A stretch of DNA of 64,000 nucleotides from Ramazzottius varieornatus (taxonomy: Eukaryota > Tardigrada > Eutardigrada > Parachela > Ramazzottiidae). The notes beneath the pieces are model-generated. The model was given only the letters and a program-made list of their open reading frames with translations, was not told the DNA's origin and did not search any database. Both the position numbers and the translations under genes were made by a program. Below, piece by piece: positions 36,744-48,896 of this stretch; position 1 is the stretch's first letter; each line of letters begins with the position of its first letter. The stretch is taken from the NCBI GenBank assembly GCA_001949185.1, contig BDGG01000007.1:1136730-1200729 (forward strand), in the 5' to 3' direction.

Positions 36744-36900
36744 CAGTGTAGGCAAATAGGCTACACGCAGGACGAGATATTATGGGCCAGTAAAAATTAC
36801 AGGCCAGGCCTTTTCGCTGCGGTGGCACGGGCAGGTGATTCTTGCTACAAGTAAAAATCAACATCCAAGGCTGGACTGCTGTACGTACGTGCTAGATATC
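36744..36900. mobile_element. End of a family B DNA transposon
   Basis: It begins TA-cagtgtaggcaaataggctacacg and continues gacgagatattatgggccag. An inverted counterpart lies at about 41860-41960 (ctggcccatactatctcgcc). The two may be ends of one element split by the LINE at 37.1-40.5 kb, or of two separate copies. The sequence also matches 1258-1330 and 2395-2585. Confidence 0.45.
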
Positions 36901-37118
36901 AAACCAAGGAGCTAGAACTTGCCATATTTATTATGAAATTTCGATCTCTGTTGAGTCTATTCTACCGGAACAAGCACACCTTCCACAGTCAGAATAACAT
37001 ACACCCAATTGTGGAATTTCTAAGCGTACCTAGGTGCGTAACGACAGACGTGGATAGATTGACAGTGACATATTAAGAATTTTCAGGTAAATTCAGTATA
37101 AAGCAAAAATAACGAAAT

Positions 37119-37138
37119 GTGCTAGCAAAAACTAGCAC
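37119..37138. repeat. Stem-loop just downstream of LINE copy 1
   Basis: gtgctagcaaaaactagcac is a perfect 8-bp stem with a 4-base loop, about 30 bp beyond the stop codon of the minus-strand LINE. A similar ctagc stem with a T-rich loop follows the second LINE copy. It could be part of a 3' UTR structure recognised by the element's own reverse transcriptase (inference). Confidence 0.45.
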
Positions 37139-37168
37139 AGAGCATACAACAAACTACACCACCTGTTT

Positions 37169-40007
37169 CTAAATATCTAAAACAAAATAGACCTCTTCTA
37201 AGTCCCGAGCATGAGGAAAAGTGCTCAAAACACAGGCGGAATTGTCTCTCTGAGTATCAATGGAGACTCGTTGGCGAAGAAATTCGGAAGATCTTTTCTC
37301 TCCCGTTCTTTCTCTCATCTTCTTTCCAATTTTATACAGGAGGTCTCTCGCGGCAGGTCTAAAGGTTCCGTAAACTTTGAAGCCAACAGGGCTGAAGAAA
37401 TACCTCCCTTCCAGGTTGGTGTACTTAACCACTTTCAGCCCTTCGGCTCTTTCCGCGGCATATCGAGCTTTATCGGAGCAGCCTGCAACATAAGTCTGGC
37501 ACAATGCATCAACACATGTTACATCCCAAACCAGTGCTTTCCCTTCCTTCCATGGGATCTGGGTAATTCCGTCAGGTCGCTTCACTGAGTTGTCACGGAG
37601 GATGCCGTTGGGCTCCAGTATGGTAGGGATCTGACACGACACGAGGACCCTCTTAATGGACTCATTCAGGGAAGAATGGCGGCTGTGGCGTCCGGCGGAG
37701 TACTTACAGCTGAGGCCGTGACGTCCATAGATGTCCACCTGTGCCGAACTCCGACAGGTATGGGCCTCACACAGCGGAGCACCCAAACGTACGCCGACGG
37801 AGATCCGGAGGGCGTCATCGTTAAGAAGATTGCCTAAGCAGGCAGCTGGCAATGCATGTAGCCAAGCGCCCGACTCTTTGGCGGACACAGCGAGCATCCT
37901 GGCCTTGTCCAGCACTGAGCTTGTTTCTAGTTTTTCAACGAAGCATCGGTCAGCAAGAGGCTAACCCCAGACACGCTGTACTCCTCTGAGGGCAGCTATC
38001 GGAGGCTCAGTTCCCGACTGAACACTCCAGCTTGCCAACTCATCGGCGCACAGGTCATCCACGTCGAAATCGGCGACCATTTCGGACACTAGACGTCTTG
38101 CAGAGTAGATCGACGCCAAATAGGCCGGGAGGGCAATCTGCTCTGCTCGACGGATGCCGAGGCCACCTTTACCCACTGGTAAGGTCGCTTGCTTCCATAC
38201 GTCGTCCGACATGTTGATGTTGGAGATCTGCGCAACGGAGTACGCCGTAGCAGCTCAGGGAAGGTCCAGGTTGGGCTACACCTTAGAACATACAAGAGTT
38301 TAGGCAAGAGTTTAGGCGAACATACAAAAGTTTAGGAAACAAAGCCTGGTGAGCAGCCAGCTTAGTGAGTCGTGAAGTCATCAAGCGTGCATGTCCAGTC
38401 TTCTCTTCCAAAACAGGAGTGATGGCTGGCGGGAGGACCGGCGCGCCGAGCAGCGTGAGACTTGCGTCCGTCAAGAAAACCATCTCGGGGCAAATGGAAC
38501 GAACGCAGATTTTAGTCTTCAGCTGGTACCGTTTCACTCCGCCAAAAACAAAGCACTCGCATTTTGACAGGTTCAACTCCAACCCAAGTGATGCGCACTG
38601 ATCCTTCACGGTTTCGAAATCCTCCAAGACGCTGGCCGTATCTCCACCAATGGTTGCATCATCCAGGTACCAGCAGTTGAACGGAGACACGAGCGACTTG
38701 GACAGTTTCCTCGTAACGTGGCAAAAGAACAAAGGACCCAGCGGATCCCCCTGCTGAACACAACGGGCCGAGGACAGCAACTTCTCGCCGAAGAAGAGGT
38801 TGGAAGGATGGCGATACAACTGATGAGCGGAGGCATAGTAATCTGGCAATGTTTCCCTCACTTCTGATAGAAGCCTTTCACGATAAACCGTGTTAAATGC
38901 GTTTTTGAAGTCAAGTTTTAGGAGTACTTGACAGTCATTGGTGTTGCTGCTGACGAAGAGACGAGCCGCGTGGACTGCCGCTTCAGCTCCTCCTCTCGTA
39001 CCGTAGCCGACTTGCTCTGGGCGTAGGAGTTCACCCATCGAGAGCATGACCCGCTTGCTGACGATCTTTCCAGCTATGCGACGTAGCGTGCTGCCGACGG
39101 CGATCGGGCGAATACCACCGTCCTTCTTTTTAAGTGCCGTGAGCGACGCACCGTAAAGGAAAGGGCATATATCCGCAGGGACCTTTCCGCTCAGCATGAT
39201 GGTCATCAATCCTGCGAGTGCCTCTGTCAGCTCGTTGGAGGCCACGTCGGTGAGACCATTCGTCAGGTCCTTCAGGTGCGGCGGACGCAGACCATCAGGT
39301 CCTCCTCCGGATCCGTTAGGGAAGCTGATAATTGCCTGGCTGATTTCGTGCGGAAGAACCGGTGGAACAGCGACATCAGACTCAGGCTCAGGAGAAAAAC
39401 TGGTGACGTCCTGTTCCGGTGGGTGTTTTAACCGCGGTGCTTCCAGCACTTCAGCAGTGCGTGGTGCGATGGAATCTTCCGAGACTAAGGTTCTGACAGC
39501 ACCACCGATGTTACCTTCGTTGACTTTGCCCTCCACGCGTTTACGCAGAGCGGCATCCTCATCTGCAGGCTTACTAGGCTTTCCCTTGTTAATCGTTGGA
39601 GACTGCGCGGTTGCTGGGCGAAGGATATTGTCTTTGACAAGCGAGATGAGGTTCTCTTTACCTTTACTGGACTTGTCCGACTGCTTAAGAGCAACTGAAG
39701 CGAAACCTAGAAGCTTACACCACGTCTCGGTGTCGTTCTTCCTGGTGCAATCTTTGACAACGTTGAATAACGCAACAGCAGCGGCGGGCCGTGCACCTCT
39801 GGTTATCCGGCGCAAGGTTCGTGTAGACTGAAATGAATGACGTAACCTATCGACTGGTGAGAGCTGATTCTGGTCACCGACGGCTGCAGGTTGACTGGAC
39901 TTCTTAGCTTGAAGGGTCCTGCGTTTGCTGGAGCCTTTATGACGTTTCAAGCCTCCTTCAGTCTTGCACTCACTGGAGCACAGCTCACAGGTGAACACAG
40001 CGGCCAT
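37169..40007 (-). mobile_element. LINE retrotransposon with C-terminal restriction-like endonuclease, copy 1 (decayed)
   Basis: One long minus-strand protein (start ATG 40007) is broken by frame changes near 38330 and 37950. In order it has a C2H2 finger (CELCSSECKTEGGLKRHKG), then a reverse transcriptase with FPNGSGGGPDGLRPPHLKDL, LLKLDFKNAFNTV (catalytic Asp), QQGDPLGPLFF and NCWYLDDATIGGD (YLDD active site). A CCHC-like zinc motif within CEAHTCRSSAQVDIYGRHGL follows. Last comes an RLE nuclease core, RPDGITQIPWKEGKALVWDV (PD...D). This order (N-terminal finger, RT, CCHC, RLE) is that of R2/CRE/NeSL-type LINEs, which usually insert at specific sites. A repeat of oligomer tttaggcaagagtttaggcg marks the first frame break. 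Confidence 0.85.
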
Positions 40008-40480
40008 GTCGAGGAGATACCTGCCGGGAGATCCGAGGCTGCCTACAGGGTCGTATGATGATTGTTGCTCAGATCTGGTAGACTTAGGTAGCCTTCGTAC
40101 GGTGATTCCTGATTAACGTCACCAACAGCTGACTGGGAAAGTCCACCTACAAAACTGCACTACGGCAGCTTACTGGCCACAGCACCATAGGGTACAGAAC
40201 GTACCTGGCAGACTTATGTGGGCTTCAGCACACATAAGAAAGGAGAGGAAGCTGGATGAACGTCGCAGATACTGGAAGAACGTCGAGGCGGAGAAGATCC
40301 GGGTACGGCTGATGAGCTGGCCTTTCCGTCGACTGATTGCTTGAAACGCGTATCCTACAAAACTGTCTCAGCGGCAGATTTTTGACCACAACAACCATAG
40401 GGTGCAAAACGCACCTGGTGACCTTACGTGGCTTTCGAGACGTCCACAAAATGCTGCCAGAGATGGGGGGGGGATGAAGG
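40008..40480 (-). repeat. 5' region of LINE copy 1 with two tandem degenerate units
   Basis: Two related blocks about 215 bp apart share cctacaaaact...cggcag, then ccatagggt.caaaacg.acctgg and cttacgtgg. Block one is near 40150-40235, block two near 40355-40440. A cognate block occurs upstream of LINE copy 2 (about 50480-50540). They look like promoter monomers of the element's 5' UTR. Confidence 0.45.
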
Positions 40481-41100
40481 GGAAGCGTAGGAAGTCCAGA
40501 GATTGCAAAATAGGATATTCGATGGATTGATTCTTACAGAATGATAGAGTAGATAGATTGAGCAACGAACACACTCGCGTACACGAGGACATCTGACCTT
40601 TGTTCTGACTCGAACTTAGTGAACGACAGCCGTTTGGTCTTGTTGCCGCCGGCACAGTTTGAGTCTATTACGTAATACTCGCGGAGCTTATTAATAAACC
40701 TTGCATGCGACTTGATACCCCATGTGTCCCATGTCAAACCACTTCAGGTGGTCCAACATGAGATTTTTGGGCACGAGCTGTCGCTGCGGAACTGATTTTG
40801 TTCGTAAGTTTGTGTTTGAACCCCTCTGCTGAACTTTGCTCAGTGAAGGGCAAAGTACAACGTTAACGGAGACAAGCTTGCGAATGGAATGTGACTGAGG
40901 ATGGAACAGAAGGAGATAAGGCTATATCATTGCATTCTGAGTCACAGGGAGTAATTCAATGGTTGGGAACTTGGGATACGCGCTGCCATCATCCCAGTTC
41001 CCGTTTTCTTCCCTTTTACCCTCCCTCGGCGGCAACAGTGCCCGTTAGGGTGCCGCCCCGCGAATCTCTTTGGCTCTTTCTTGATTTCGATAGTTTTTAA
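40481..41100. other. No supported gene
   Basis: This is the region between the LINE 5' end and an AT-rich tract. I see nothing recognisable in it. Confidence 0.25.
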
Positions 41101-41285
41101 CATGGAACTGGCTTGATATATCGATATATCACTGCAATAAAATTCGATATATGAACAATAACATATCAGTAACGTATCATATCGAAATATCGATACGTGG
41201 TTGATATCTAGAACGAAATATAAATATTGAAAAATACTAATCAGAAAATAACATATCGTATTTTATCGTATTTATCCCAGCACTA
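41101..41285. repeat. AT-rich tract with atatcgatat units
   Basis: About 180 bp dominated by atatcgatatatc, tatcatatcgaaatatcg and similar short palindromes. Simple or diverged satellite-like sequence with no coding content. Confidence 0.6.
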
Positions 41286-41509
41286 CTCAATGGTACTCAG
41301 AAACCAAAACCACTGGCAAGAACGAATATAGAGGAAGTGAAAACGACTCTAACTTTAGGTGTTCCCATCCCATCCACAAACACGCGCAGTTGAGTCTTGT
41401 TGCGCGAAAATCCAGTATTCCCAAATTTCTTCAGCAGGTCGACCATCAGTCTTTCTTCGGAAGTATTCAGCTTTCTTCCTCACCGATCTTCTTTGCTGTG
41501 GTATCTTCG

Positions 41510-41620
41510 ACATGGCGCTTGACGGTGGTGCGCGGAACTTTAGACATCCGAGCTGCTTCGCGCAGTGCCATTCCATCCTCGACATTCGAAAGAGCGTCCT
41601 CCAGAGTTTCTTCGGTGTAT
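41510..41620 (-). pseudogene. Psq/CENP-B-type helix-turn-helix fragment (transposase relic)
   Basis: The minus strand reads LEDALSNVEDGMALREAARM followed by SKVPRTTVKRHVED, a typical pipsqueak-type helix-turn-helix (leading acidic helix, then VPRTTV in the recognition turn). The frame stops soon after at EEES-stop. The surrounding sequence is repeat-like (family B end at 41860-41960), so it is most likely the remnant of a pogo-type transposase rather than a cellular gene. Confidence 0.5.
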
Positions 41621-41749
41621 TACCAATGCCGCGTGGTCTTGAAAGGCTGGGACATTTTCAAAAACGCTTGCGGGACGGATATCGAGACACCGAGTCCAGA
41701 GCTTCCCGAGTGAGAGTCGAATAGCCATGCAAAGCAGTGTTAAAGTGGA

Positions 41750-41960
41750 AATGTAAAACAGCTGACTAGCTGATAGCCACTGTCCATGACGACTTTTCTA
41801 CGGTTGAATTTTACTCTCAATACGTCATTTGTCCGATTTCTGTTTCTCACTTCCATATAAATTGTAAATTTGCCGTCTTTTCCGCCTGGCCCGTAATTTT
41901 CACTGGCCCATACTATCTCGCCCTGCGTGTACTCTAAAAGCGGGCTAGCCTATCGGCAGT
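41750..41960. mobile_element. Terminal part of a family B DNA transposon
   Basis: About 41750-41840 is an inverted match to 2228-2335 (shared cgtcatttgtccgatttctg). It is followed by the family B end ctggcccatactatctcgcc. Non-coding. Confidence 0.45.
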
Positions 41961-42239
41961 GAAGAGAACGAATCAAAAACTGTTTTAGACGAGACAGTTT
42001 TTCTTTATGGTTGATTATAACAGTTGATCAAACTTATACTCACTCCACAGGTGACTGCCCAAATGGGAGGCAACAGAGTCCGTAACACTCGACAGAACGT
42101 GCATGTTGGTCTGAAAGTTTTCCTCCTGGACATCTATTTATCCCAGCTCGACGTACTCGGATTTGGAAATCAATTTTCATCCAGTAATACAGTAAACGAA
42201 TTGCTGCTGAATGTTACAGTATCAATTGGTCCATAATAC

Positions 42240-42297
42240 TTTGATGCGCGCCCATAGCTGCCGCCCACTTTTGGAGTAGCTTATTCGCCTACACTGT
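42240..42297. repeat. Solo terminus resembling the mariner-type MITE
   Basis: The end tattcgcctacactg followed by TA matches the 36195-36397 element terminus. The opposite end is not evident nearby. Confidence 0.4.
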
Positions 42298-42593
42298 ACG
42301 TGAACCGATCGGGTATTGATTTCTGCACGTCCGTGTTCGAGATCGATATGAACACAAAGAAAAACCGCGCACTCACTTTATGGCCGAGACCATTGTTGGC
42401 TTTACCTGGAAGTACGTAAACTTCCATAGTCAACAAAAACCTTTCTTTGAAGGCTGTGTCGTTGCTGCCGTACACAGCTCAAAGAATATGCAGTATTAAA
42501 AACCAGATAAATGTTCCGACCATGTAAACTCCTATTTCATTTGCAAGTCTACCTTTCATGCCCGATCTGTAACACATTGGAAACTTATTCAAC

Positions 42594-45500
42594 ATGTCCA
42601 GCAGAGGTGGGCAATGATAATACTAATATATCAGATGTAATTTCGTACAGCTTTAATTTTTGCAGATAACGAAGCTTTCGAGAGTGATGAAACCGGCGCC
42701 GGTATTCGCAAATCTTCTGTCATCGGTTTGCCACTGGAACCCGTAGGAAACGAGGGAAACAAGGTGGCTGTGAAAACCAAGGAGCGCAACGACGATTTGA
42801 AGGAAGCGAAGCAGGACAAGGCTGCCCAGGTTGGGGTGTTCGAAATCGTAAGTATCGCCTGGAATATCTTCTTATCGTGAACGATGTTGGTCGATCACGG
42901 CTACAACATTACGCATCAACTGCAAGTGCTTCGGTCCATCATAGTTTCGATTTGCGGACAAATGGGACATAATGCTTATGGTCGTTGGGACCATCTGCGC
43001 CACTATCTTTGGACTTTGTCTACCTGTCATGGTACGTAGAGCAGTCAAAAAATATTCCCACCACAAATCCGCCATGATCCAGAATATCGCACGTGACAGT
43101 TCTCTTTCTTTCCCCAATAAATAGATTATTGTTCTGGGAGACATGACCAATTCTTTCATTCAAGATGGACGAAAAACCGAGATAGCCCAACAACTAAGTA
43201 CAGGTATGCATATGGGTAGTACTTTCTTCGAAGCTCCAGAACATATTTTTATTGCCGTACATACTGCGAAGTGTGGGCAGTGGGTAAATAAGGAAGCTGT
43301 AAAGGTTTCATATCCACCACTTCTGCTGATCCTGCTATAGTATTGTCAATACTTACTGCCATTGTGTAGGTTCCGCGGCTGTTGATGGACTGACTGACAT
43401 CCCAGAAGCTACGACCAACACCACATATTCACCCAGCGTCGAATCGTCGATGAAGCTGTTTGCGTACTATTATGTCGGTATCGGCTTCATCACGCTGCTT
43501 ACCGGTTACATAATGATCGCCTTTTGGGTCTGGGCTTCAGCTCGCCAGACCCACCGTATACGCCTTGCCTACTTCCGCGCCATCATGCGACAGGATATTG
43601 GCTGGTACGACGTCAACAAACCCAGCGAGCTTGCCACACGTCTCGCCGAGTAAGTCCAGAGGCATACTGCAAAATTTGTAACCTCGAAAAACGAATTCAC
43701 GCCAATCGCTGTCTCACGTGCCGCACGTGTTCATTGATATTGGCCGAGAGCGTGCGTCACTTGGAAAAACGATGTGGGTGGTCTGATTTGAAATCGTCTC
43801 ATTTGTATTTCGCGACATTGAACAAAATACTGCAGTGATCTGGGAAAGATTCAATCGGGAATCGGGGATAAAATTGCCCTCCTGTTCATGGGTTTGTCTT
43901 CCTTCGTGGCTGGTTTTGTCATCGGGTTTATTTACGGTTGGGAACTGACTTTGGTTATTCTTGCCTTCACGCCGTTGCTTGCCTTCTGTGCGTCGATGAT
44001 GGTCAAGGTACGAGCATACCCAATGGAAATTAGTCTGTGGTGTCGATAGGAAGCCATTTCGGTCTTTACAGTTTTCCACCAGCCTGTCGACAAAGGAGTC
44101 GCTGGAGTACGCGCAAGCTGGTTCGGTTGCCGAAGAAGCGCTCTCGTCCATCCGTACAGTTGCAGCTTTGGGAGCTGAAGACCGGATTGTGGCCAAGTAC
44201 ACGGTGAACCTGCAGAACGCCAAGCGGACCGGTATCAAGAAAGGTTTCATCTTCGGCACGGGAATGGGCTTTTTCTGGCTGGTGATTTACTGTGCCTACT
44301 GCGTGGCGTTCTGGTACGGCGCGAAGCTGGTTCGGGATTCCCTTCGTAGTGGAAGTCTGCGCTATGATGGTGGAACCATCTTGACTGTATGTACCATGCA
44401 GCACTTGGAAATTCTCGACTCAAATGCTCGTTATTTTATAGGTTTTCTTTGCCGTGTTAATTGGAGCATTGTCGTTAGGAAATGCAGCGCCCAGCCTGCA
44501 AGAGTTCTCCATAGCTCGCGGCGTGGCAGCACTGGTCTATGAGCTGATTGATCGTACGCCACCTGTCGACACCCGGTCAACAAAAGGGAAAGCGCCGAGC
44601 AGCATGAGTGGCCGGGTCCGATTCAAAAACGTGGCTTTTGCCTATCCCGCTCGCAAAAATGTACCCATCATACGAAACTTGACCTTAAGCATCAATGAAG
44701 GGGAAACAGTTGCATTTGTCGGACCATCAGGGTAAGATTAGCTGTTGCCACCGCTGACGAAGAGATTTTATTAGCGGCGTTTTGCCGGTTTTTCACGATG
44801 ATTCGTACAGAAGTCCACAATTTTTCAGATGTGGTAAGTCTACAACGATCGCGCTTCTGCAGCGTTTTTATGACCCTGACGGGGGAGAAGTCTATGTTGA
44901 CGATATCAAAGTTCGTGACTGGGACATCAACCAGCTGCGCAGCTTCATTGGGGTAGTGTCTCAAGAGCCAGTGCTGTTCGGAACAACCATCGGCGAAAAC
45001 ATTCGATATGGACGACCGGAAGTCAGTCAGGTATACTACGTTCCGTCAGGACAAATTTCAGAATGCGTTCCAGTCAATCAAGAGCTCGCACTTTTTTAGG
45101 ATGATATTGAAGTGGCTGCCAAGAAAGCCAACTGTCACCAGTTCATCATGGAGCAGCCACAAAAATACGACACGATCGTCGGCGAGAGAGGCTCGCAGTT
45201 ATCCGGTGGGCAAAAGCAACGCATAGCTATAGCTCGAGCCATCGTCCGCGACCCTAAAATTCTCTTACTCGACGAAGCCACTAGCGCCCTTGACGCCAAC
45301 AGCGAGAAAGCCGTCCAGGAGGCGCTGGACGAGGCGCGCCAAGGGCGAACCACCATCATCATTGCCCATCGTCTCAGTACCATCCGCGGTACCGACAAGA
45401 TTATCGCCATGGAAAACGGTGGAGTAGTCGAAGTTGGAACTCACAACGACCTCATGCAGCAAAAAGGTCTGTACTATCGTCTTGTTACCAACCAGTCGAA

Positions 45501-47855
45501 AGAGGATGCTGAAAAGGCTGAGAATATGGAAAGTGGAGGGCCGGATGTTGTGCCTGAAGCCGAGCGACCAACGCAACGCGAGAGCGTCATCACGTTGCGC
45601 GGTATCGAGGTGGAAGATGGGGTCGTAAAGGCGACGAAAGATGCAGACGTGTCGATGAGCCGAATATTCAAGTTGAACAAGCCAGAGTGGGGATACATCG
45701 TGGTGGGGTGGATAGCTGCCATGATTACCGGCGCTTCACAACCGGCTTTTGCCATCCTGTTTTCGCAGTTGATTAGGGTCTTCATGACGGTCGATTTGGT
45801 CAAACAGGAACAAGACGCATTGACGTTCTCGCTGTGCTTCATCGCCATTGGCGTCGGTACTTTCCTCAGCTGGTTTCTCCAACGTAAGATTACTCTTAAG
45901 CGCTGTGATGGTCTGAAGTCAACCGACACCTTCATTTTTAGATTCCATGTTTGCCATATCGGGTGAAAACCTGACCGTCAGATTGCGCCAGCAAACCTTA
46001 CAAGCCATGCTGCGACAAGAAATCGGCTGGTTCGATCGTCAGGAGAACAACACCGGCGCGTTAACCACGAGATTGGCGAGTGACGCGTCTGCTGTTCAAG
46101 GGGTACGTACACACCTTTCTGTTTTCGGGTCTCTTGATTTCGTCCAGGCTATGGATGTAAAAGTGTTCTGGTACAATACAGATTATTCTGTAGGCCGCGG
46201 GTGTTCGAATTGCCACTTTGCTACAAGCCGGCACTCTGCTATTGGCGGCTTTAATCATCGCCTTTGTCTACAGTTGGAAGCTTTCCCTGGTAGTCCTGGC
46301 TTTCGTCCCTCTGGTGGTGCTCGGTGGGCTGTTCCAGAACCGCGTGCTTGTCGGACAAGCTGGTCGCAACCAGAAGTCCCTCGAGGCGGCAGGAAAAGTC
46401 GCATTCGAGAGCATCTCCAACTTCCGTACGGTTTGCATGCTCGGTCTTCAGAACCACTTCTACGACTCGTACAAATCAGCGCTGAAAGCTCCCATGCGGA
46501 ATGAAGTAATCAAAGCCCATACCTACGGTATTGCCTACAGTTTCTCCCAGTCCGTCATTTACTTCTCCTACGCAGCAGCCTTCACTTTCGGAGCGTACTT
46601 GATCGGACAGGGCGAGATGGATTTTCCTGATGTCTTTCGGGTATTTGGCGCACTTGTCTTTTGTGCCATGGGACTGGGTAACACCTCAAGTTGGGCACCG
46701 GACTACGCTAAAGCCAAAGCGGCATCTGCAAGAATATTCGGTTTAATTGACCGGAAACCCGAGATTGACAGTAGCTCTTCGTCTGGTAAGATGCTGGACA
46801 ACTTGCAGGGACATATCGAGTTTACGGACGTTCAGTTCGTTTTTCCCACACGTCCCAAAACTAAGGTAGAAAGCTCCCTGTGTAAGCTACTGAAAGTCTG
46901 GTCAACCAATTACTTGCCTGTACTGCAGGTTTTGAGAGGCCTGAATCTCAGTATCAGTCCTGGCCAAACCTTGGCACTGGTTGGTCATTCGGGCTGCGGA
47001 AAGAGCACAACCATATCCCTGGTCGAACGATTCTACAACGTGTTATCGGGAAATGTGGTATGCGGATCTTGAAGATGTTTATTGTAGGTCTATGGTTCAG
47101 TACTGACGTTGTAAGTTGTTTTCTCACAGACTTTGGATCGGTTTCCTCTGGATGGACTCAACATTCGCTGGTTGAGATCTCAACTTGGTTTTGTCCAACA
47201 AGAACCAGTCCTCTTTTCGGGCACTGTTAAAGAAAACATCTTATACGGGTGCGCCGATAAGCAAGTCGATATGGACAAGGTGATAGCTGCGGCAAAAGAC
47301 GCCAACATACACGGTAACTACAGTACTTTGTTCTTTCGCGCGCCAGTTTGGTTTTCGTTTATTTCTGTCCTGCATGAAACATGACCATTCAGCGTTGGTC
47401 TCGATAGGTTTCATCATGAACCTTCCGTCTCAATACGACACGCATTTGGGAGACCGTGGCTCACAGTTATCTGGCGGTCAGAAACAACGTATCGCTATCG
47501 CCCGCGCCATCATCCGCCGTCCGAAGATCTTGCTGCTGGACGAAGCAACGAGTGCTCTAGACACCGAATCCGAAAAAGTGGTGCAGGATGCGCTAGACCG
47601 AGCTCAGCAAGGTATGGGCAGATGTTTATGTTAAAAAAGTGGCTAGCCTAAGCGACAAAACGCCTTTGACGTGCTGTCTTGTTAACAGGACGGACATGCA
47701 TTGTGATTGCTCACCGACTGAACACCATCCAGAATGCCGACAAAATCTGCGTGATCGCACACGGTAAAGTGGCAGAACAAGGCAGTCACGACCAGCTAAT
47801 GGCAATTAGAGGTGTCTACTGGAAAGCATTTACCACATTACGTGGAGCATCATGA
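42594..47855 (+). CDS. P-glycoprotein, full ABCB-type exporter
   Basis: Sixteen exons join in phase to give 1306 residues: 42594-42606, 42666-42847, 42945-43031, 43125-43203, 43370-43649, 43836-44007, 44072-44386, 44442-44731, 44829-45030, 45100-45883, 45942-46102, 46194-46865, 46929-47057, 47130-47313, 47408-47611 and 47689-47855. The layout is TMD1-NBD1-TMD2-NBD2. NBD1 shows GPSGCGKST split by an intron, [43 protein letters not shown] and the IIAHRLSTI switch. NBD2 shows [45 protein letters not shown] and VIAHRLNTI. All catalytic motifs are intact. The acidic N-terminus ([15 protein letters not shown]) starts in a 13-bp first exon. It would be an ATP-driven plasma-membrane exporter of hydrophobic compounds. 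Substrates are not predictable from sequence. Confidence 0.95.
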
Positions 47856-48480
47856 GTTTTCCGTTAGAATTTTCCGTCTGAGGGGTCTTGTATCTTTTAT
47901 ATTAATGAACTTACGCTTTCCTTGTTCTCCTTTGCACATAACTTTTCCGTGTGGAGATGGAAGTTCGAGCTTGAGAGCAAATGGGTGTTAGCGGCCCATT
48001 TTGCGTACGAACGATTGCCAGTCAAATTGTTCGGGAAACGAGTATGTGATTTTGGGAGCCCCAAAGGGCAATCTTGAACGACTAATGCGATCTAGTGTAA
48101 AGAACATGGAAGAACGCGATTTTGAGATCCGTTTAACCATCTGACTATTGGCCAGATGGCTACGTCAGGAAACTGAAAGGGTCCAAATGTTGGGCTGAAA
48201 AAGTTTTGACGTGACAATAGTGTCATACATCGCATAAAGGCACATGTGATGGTTTTGGCACAGGGCCTTAGCAGGCAGGAAAGTTTCTGCTATTATTCAA
48301 CTATAAAGTTTCCCAGAGTATCTTCCCAAAAGGGCGAACAGTTTTTGAGACTTTGAGTCACGGTAAAAATAGCACGTGATGCCCTTCGATATTGTCTATG
48401 ACTTTAACACTAGTACTCTGGGTACCAGGTTTCCCGTGTACCTAATGATGCTATGTGATCCAAACTAACCCCGGCAAATT
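47856..48480. other. Intergenic region after the P-glycoprotein gene
   Basis: Holds the presumed 3' UTR of the transporter. No open frame, repeat or RNA gene recognised. Confidence 0.3.
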
Positions 48481-48498
48481 AACCCCATCGACCGTAGC

Positions 48499-48896
48499 GC
48501 GAATCCGAAAGTATACAGTGACGAGGAGTACGGTCGAACTTCACCCATCGAAGGTGATTGTCCGGAATTTGTGGAACGCGAACTGAAGGAAGTCACTCTG
48601 GATCTCATCCGTCGTTCCAGGATAGTTGAGGGAGAAGGTAAATTTGCTTTCTTCAACGAGGAAAAGAACGAAGGTGTCACCGCTGTCCTCAACAGGTAAA
48701 CTGTGCCCCAACACTCTGTTTTCCATTTTGCGTAGGTCGTGTTTGGTGATATTTTTATTTCAGACTCCGTATCGCCCTAGACGAGATCGTTCCAGACAAG
48801 CGCCGCCATCAACGTGGAAAGTATTTCCGCTTCCTCGAGTCTGTCATAGACTACAAAATGGAAACCATTAAGAAGTATTTGTACAATGACAATTAA
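48499..48896 (+). CDS. 3' part of an unrecognised protein gene
   Basis: Two exon-like blocks, about 48499-48695 and 48764-48896, join in phase (aacag|gtaaac, tttcag|actc). They encode a charged sequence: NPKVYSDEEYGRTSPIEGDC, ELKEVTLDLIRRSRIVEGEG, then RLRIALDEIVPDKRRHQRGK and ending KKYLYNDN. No family is recognised. An in-frame stop lies just upstream, so at least one 5' exon must exist elsewhere, or this is the remnant of a gene. The composition (acidic/basic helix-rich, no membrane segment) suggests a soluble intracellular protein. Confidence 0.5.

Noticed and set aside
39196-39831. Plus-strand frame of 211 codons
   Set aside because: It is the antisense shadow of the LINE N-terminal region, which has clear finger and RT homology on the minus strand.
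45474-45935. Minus-strand frame of 153 codons
   Set aside because: It is antisense to P-glycoprotein exon 10, where the sense frame carries family motifs.
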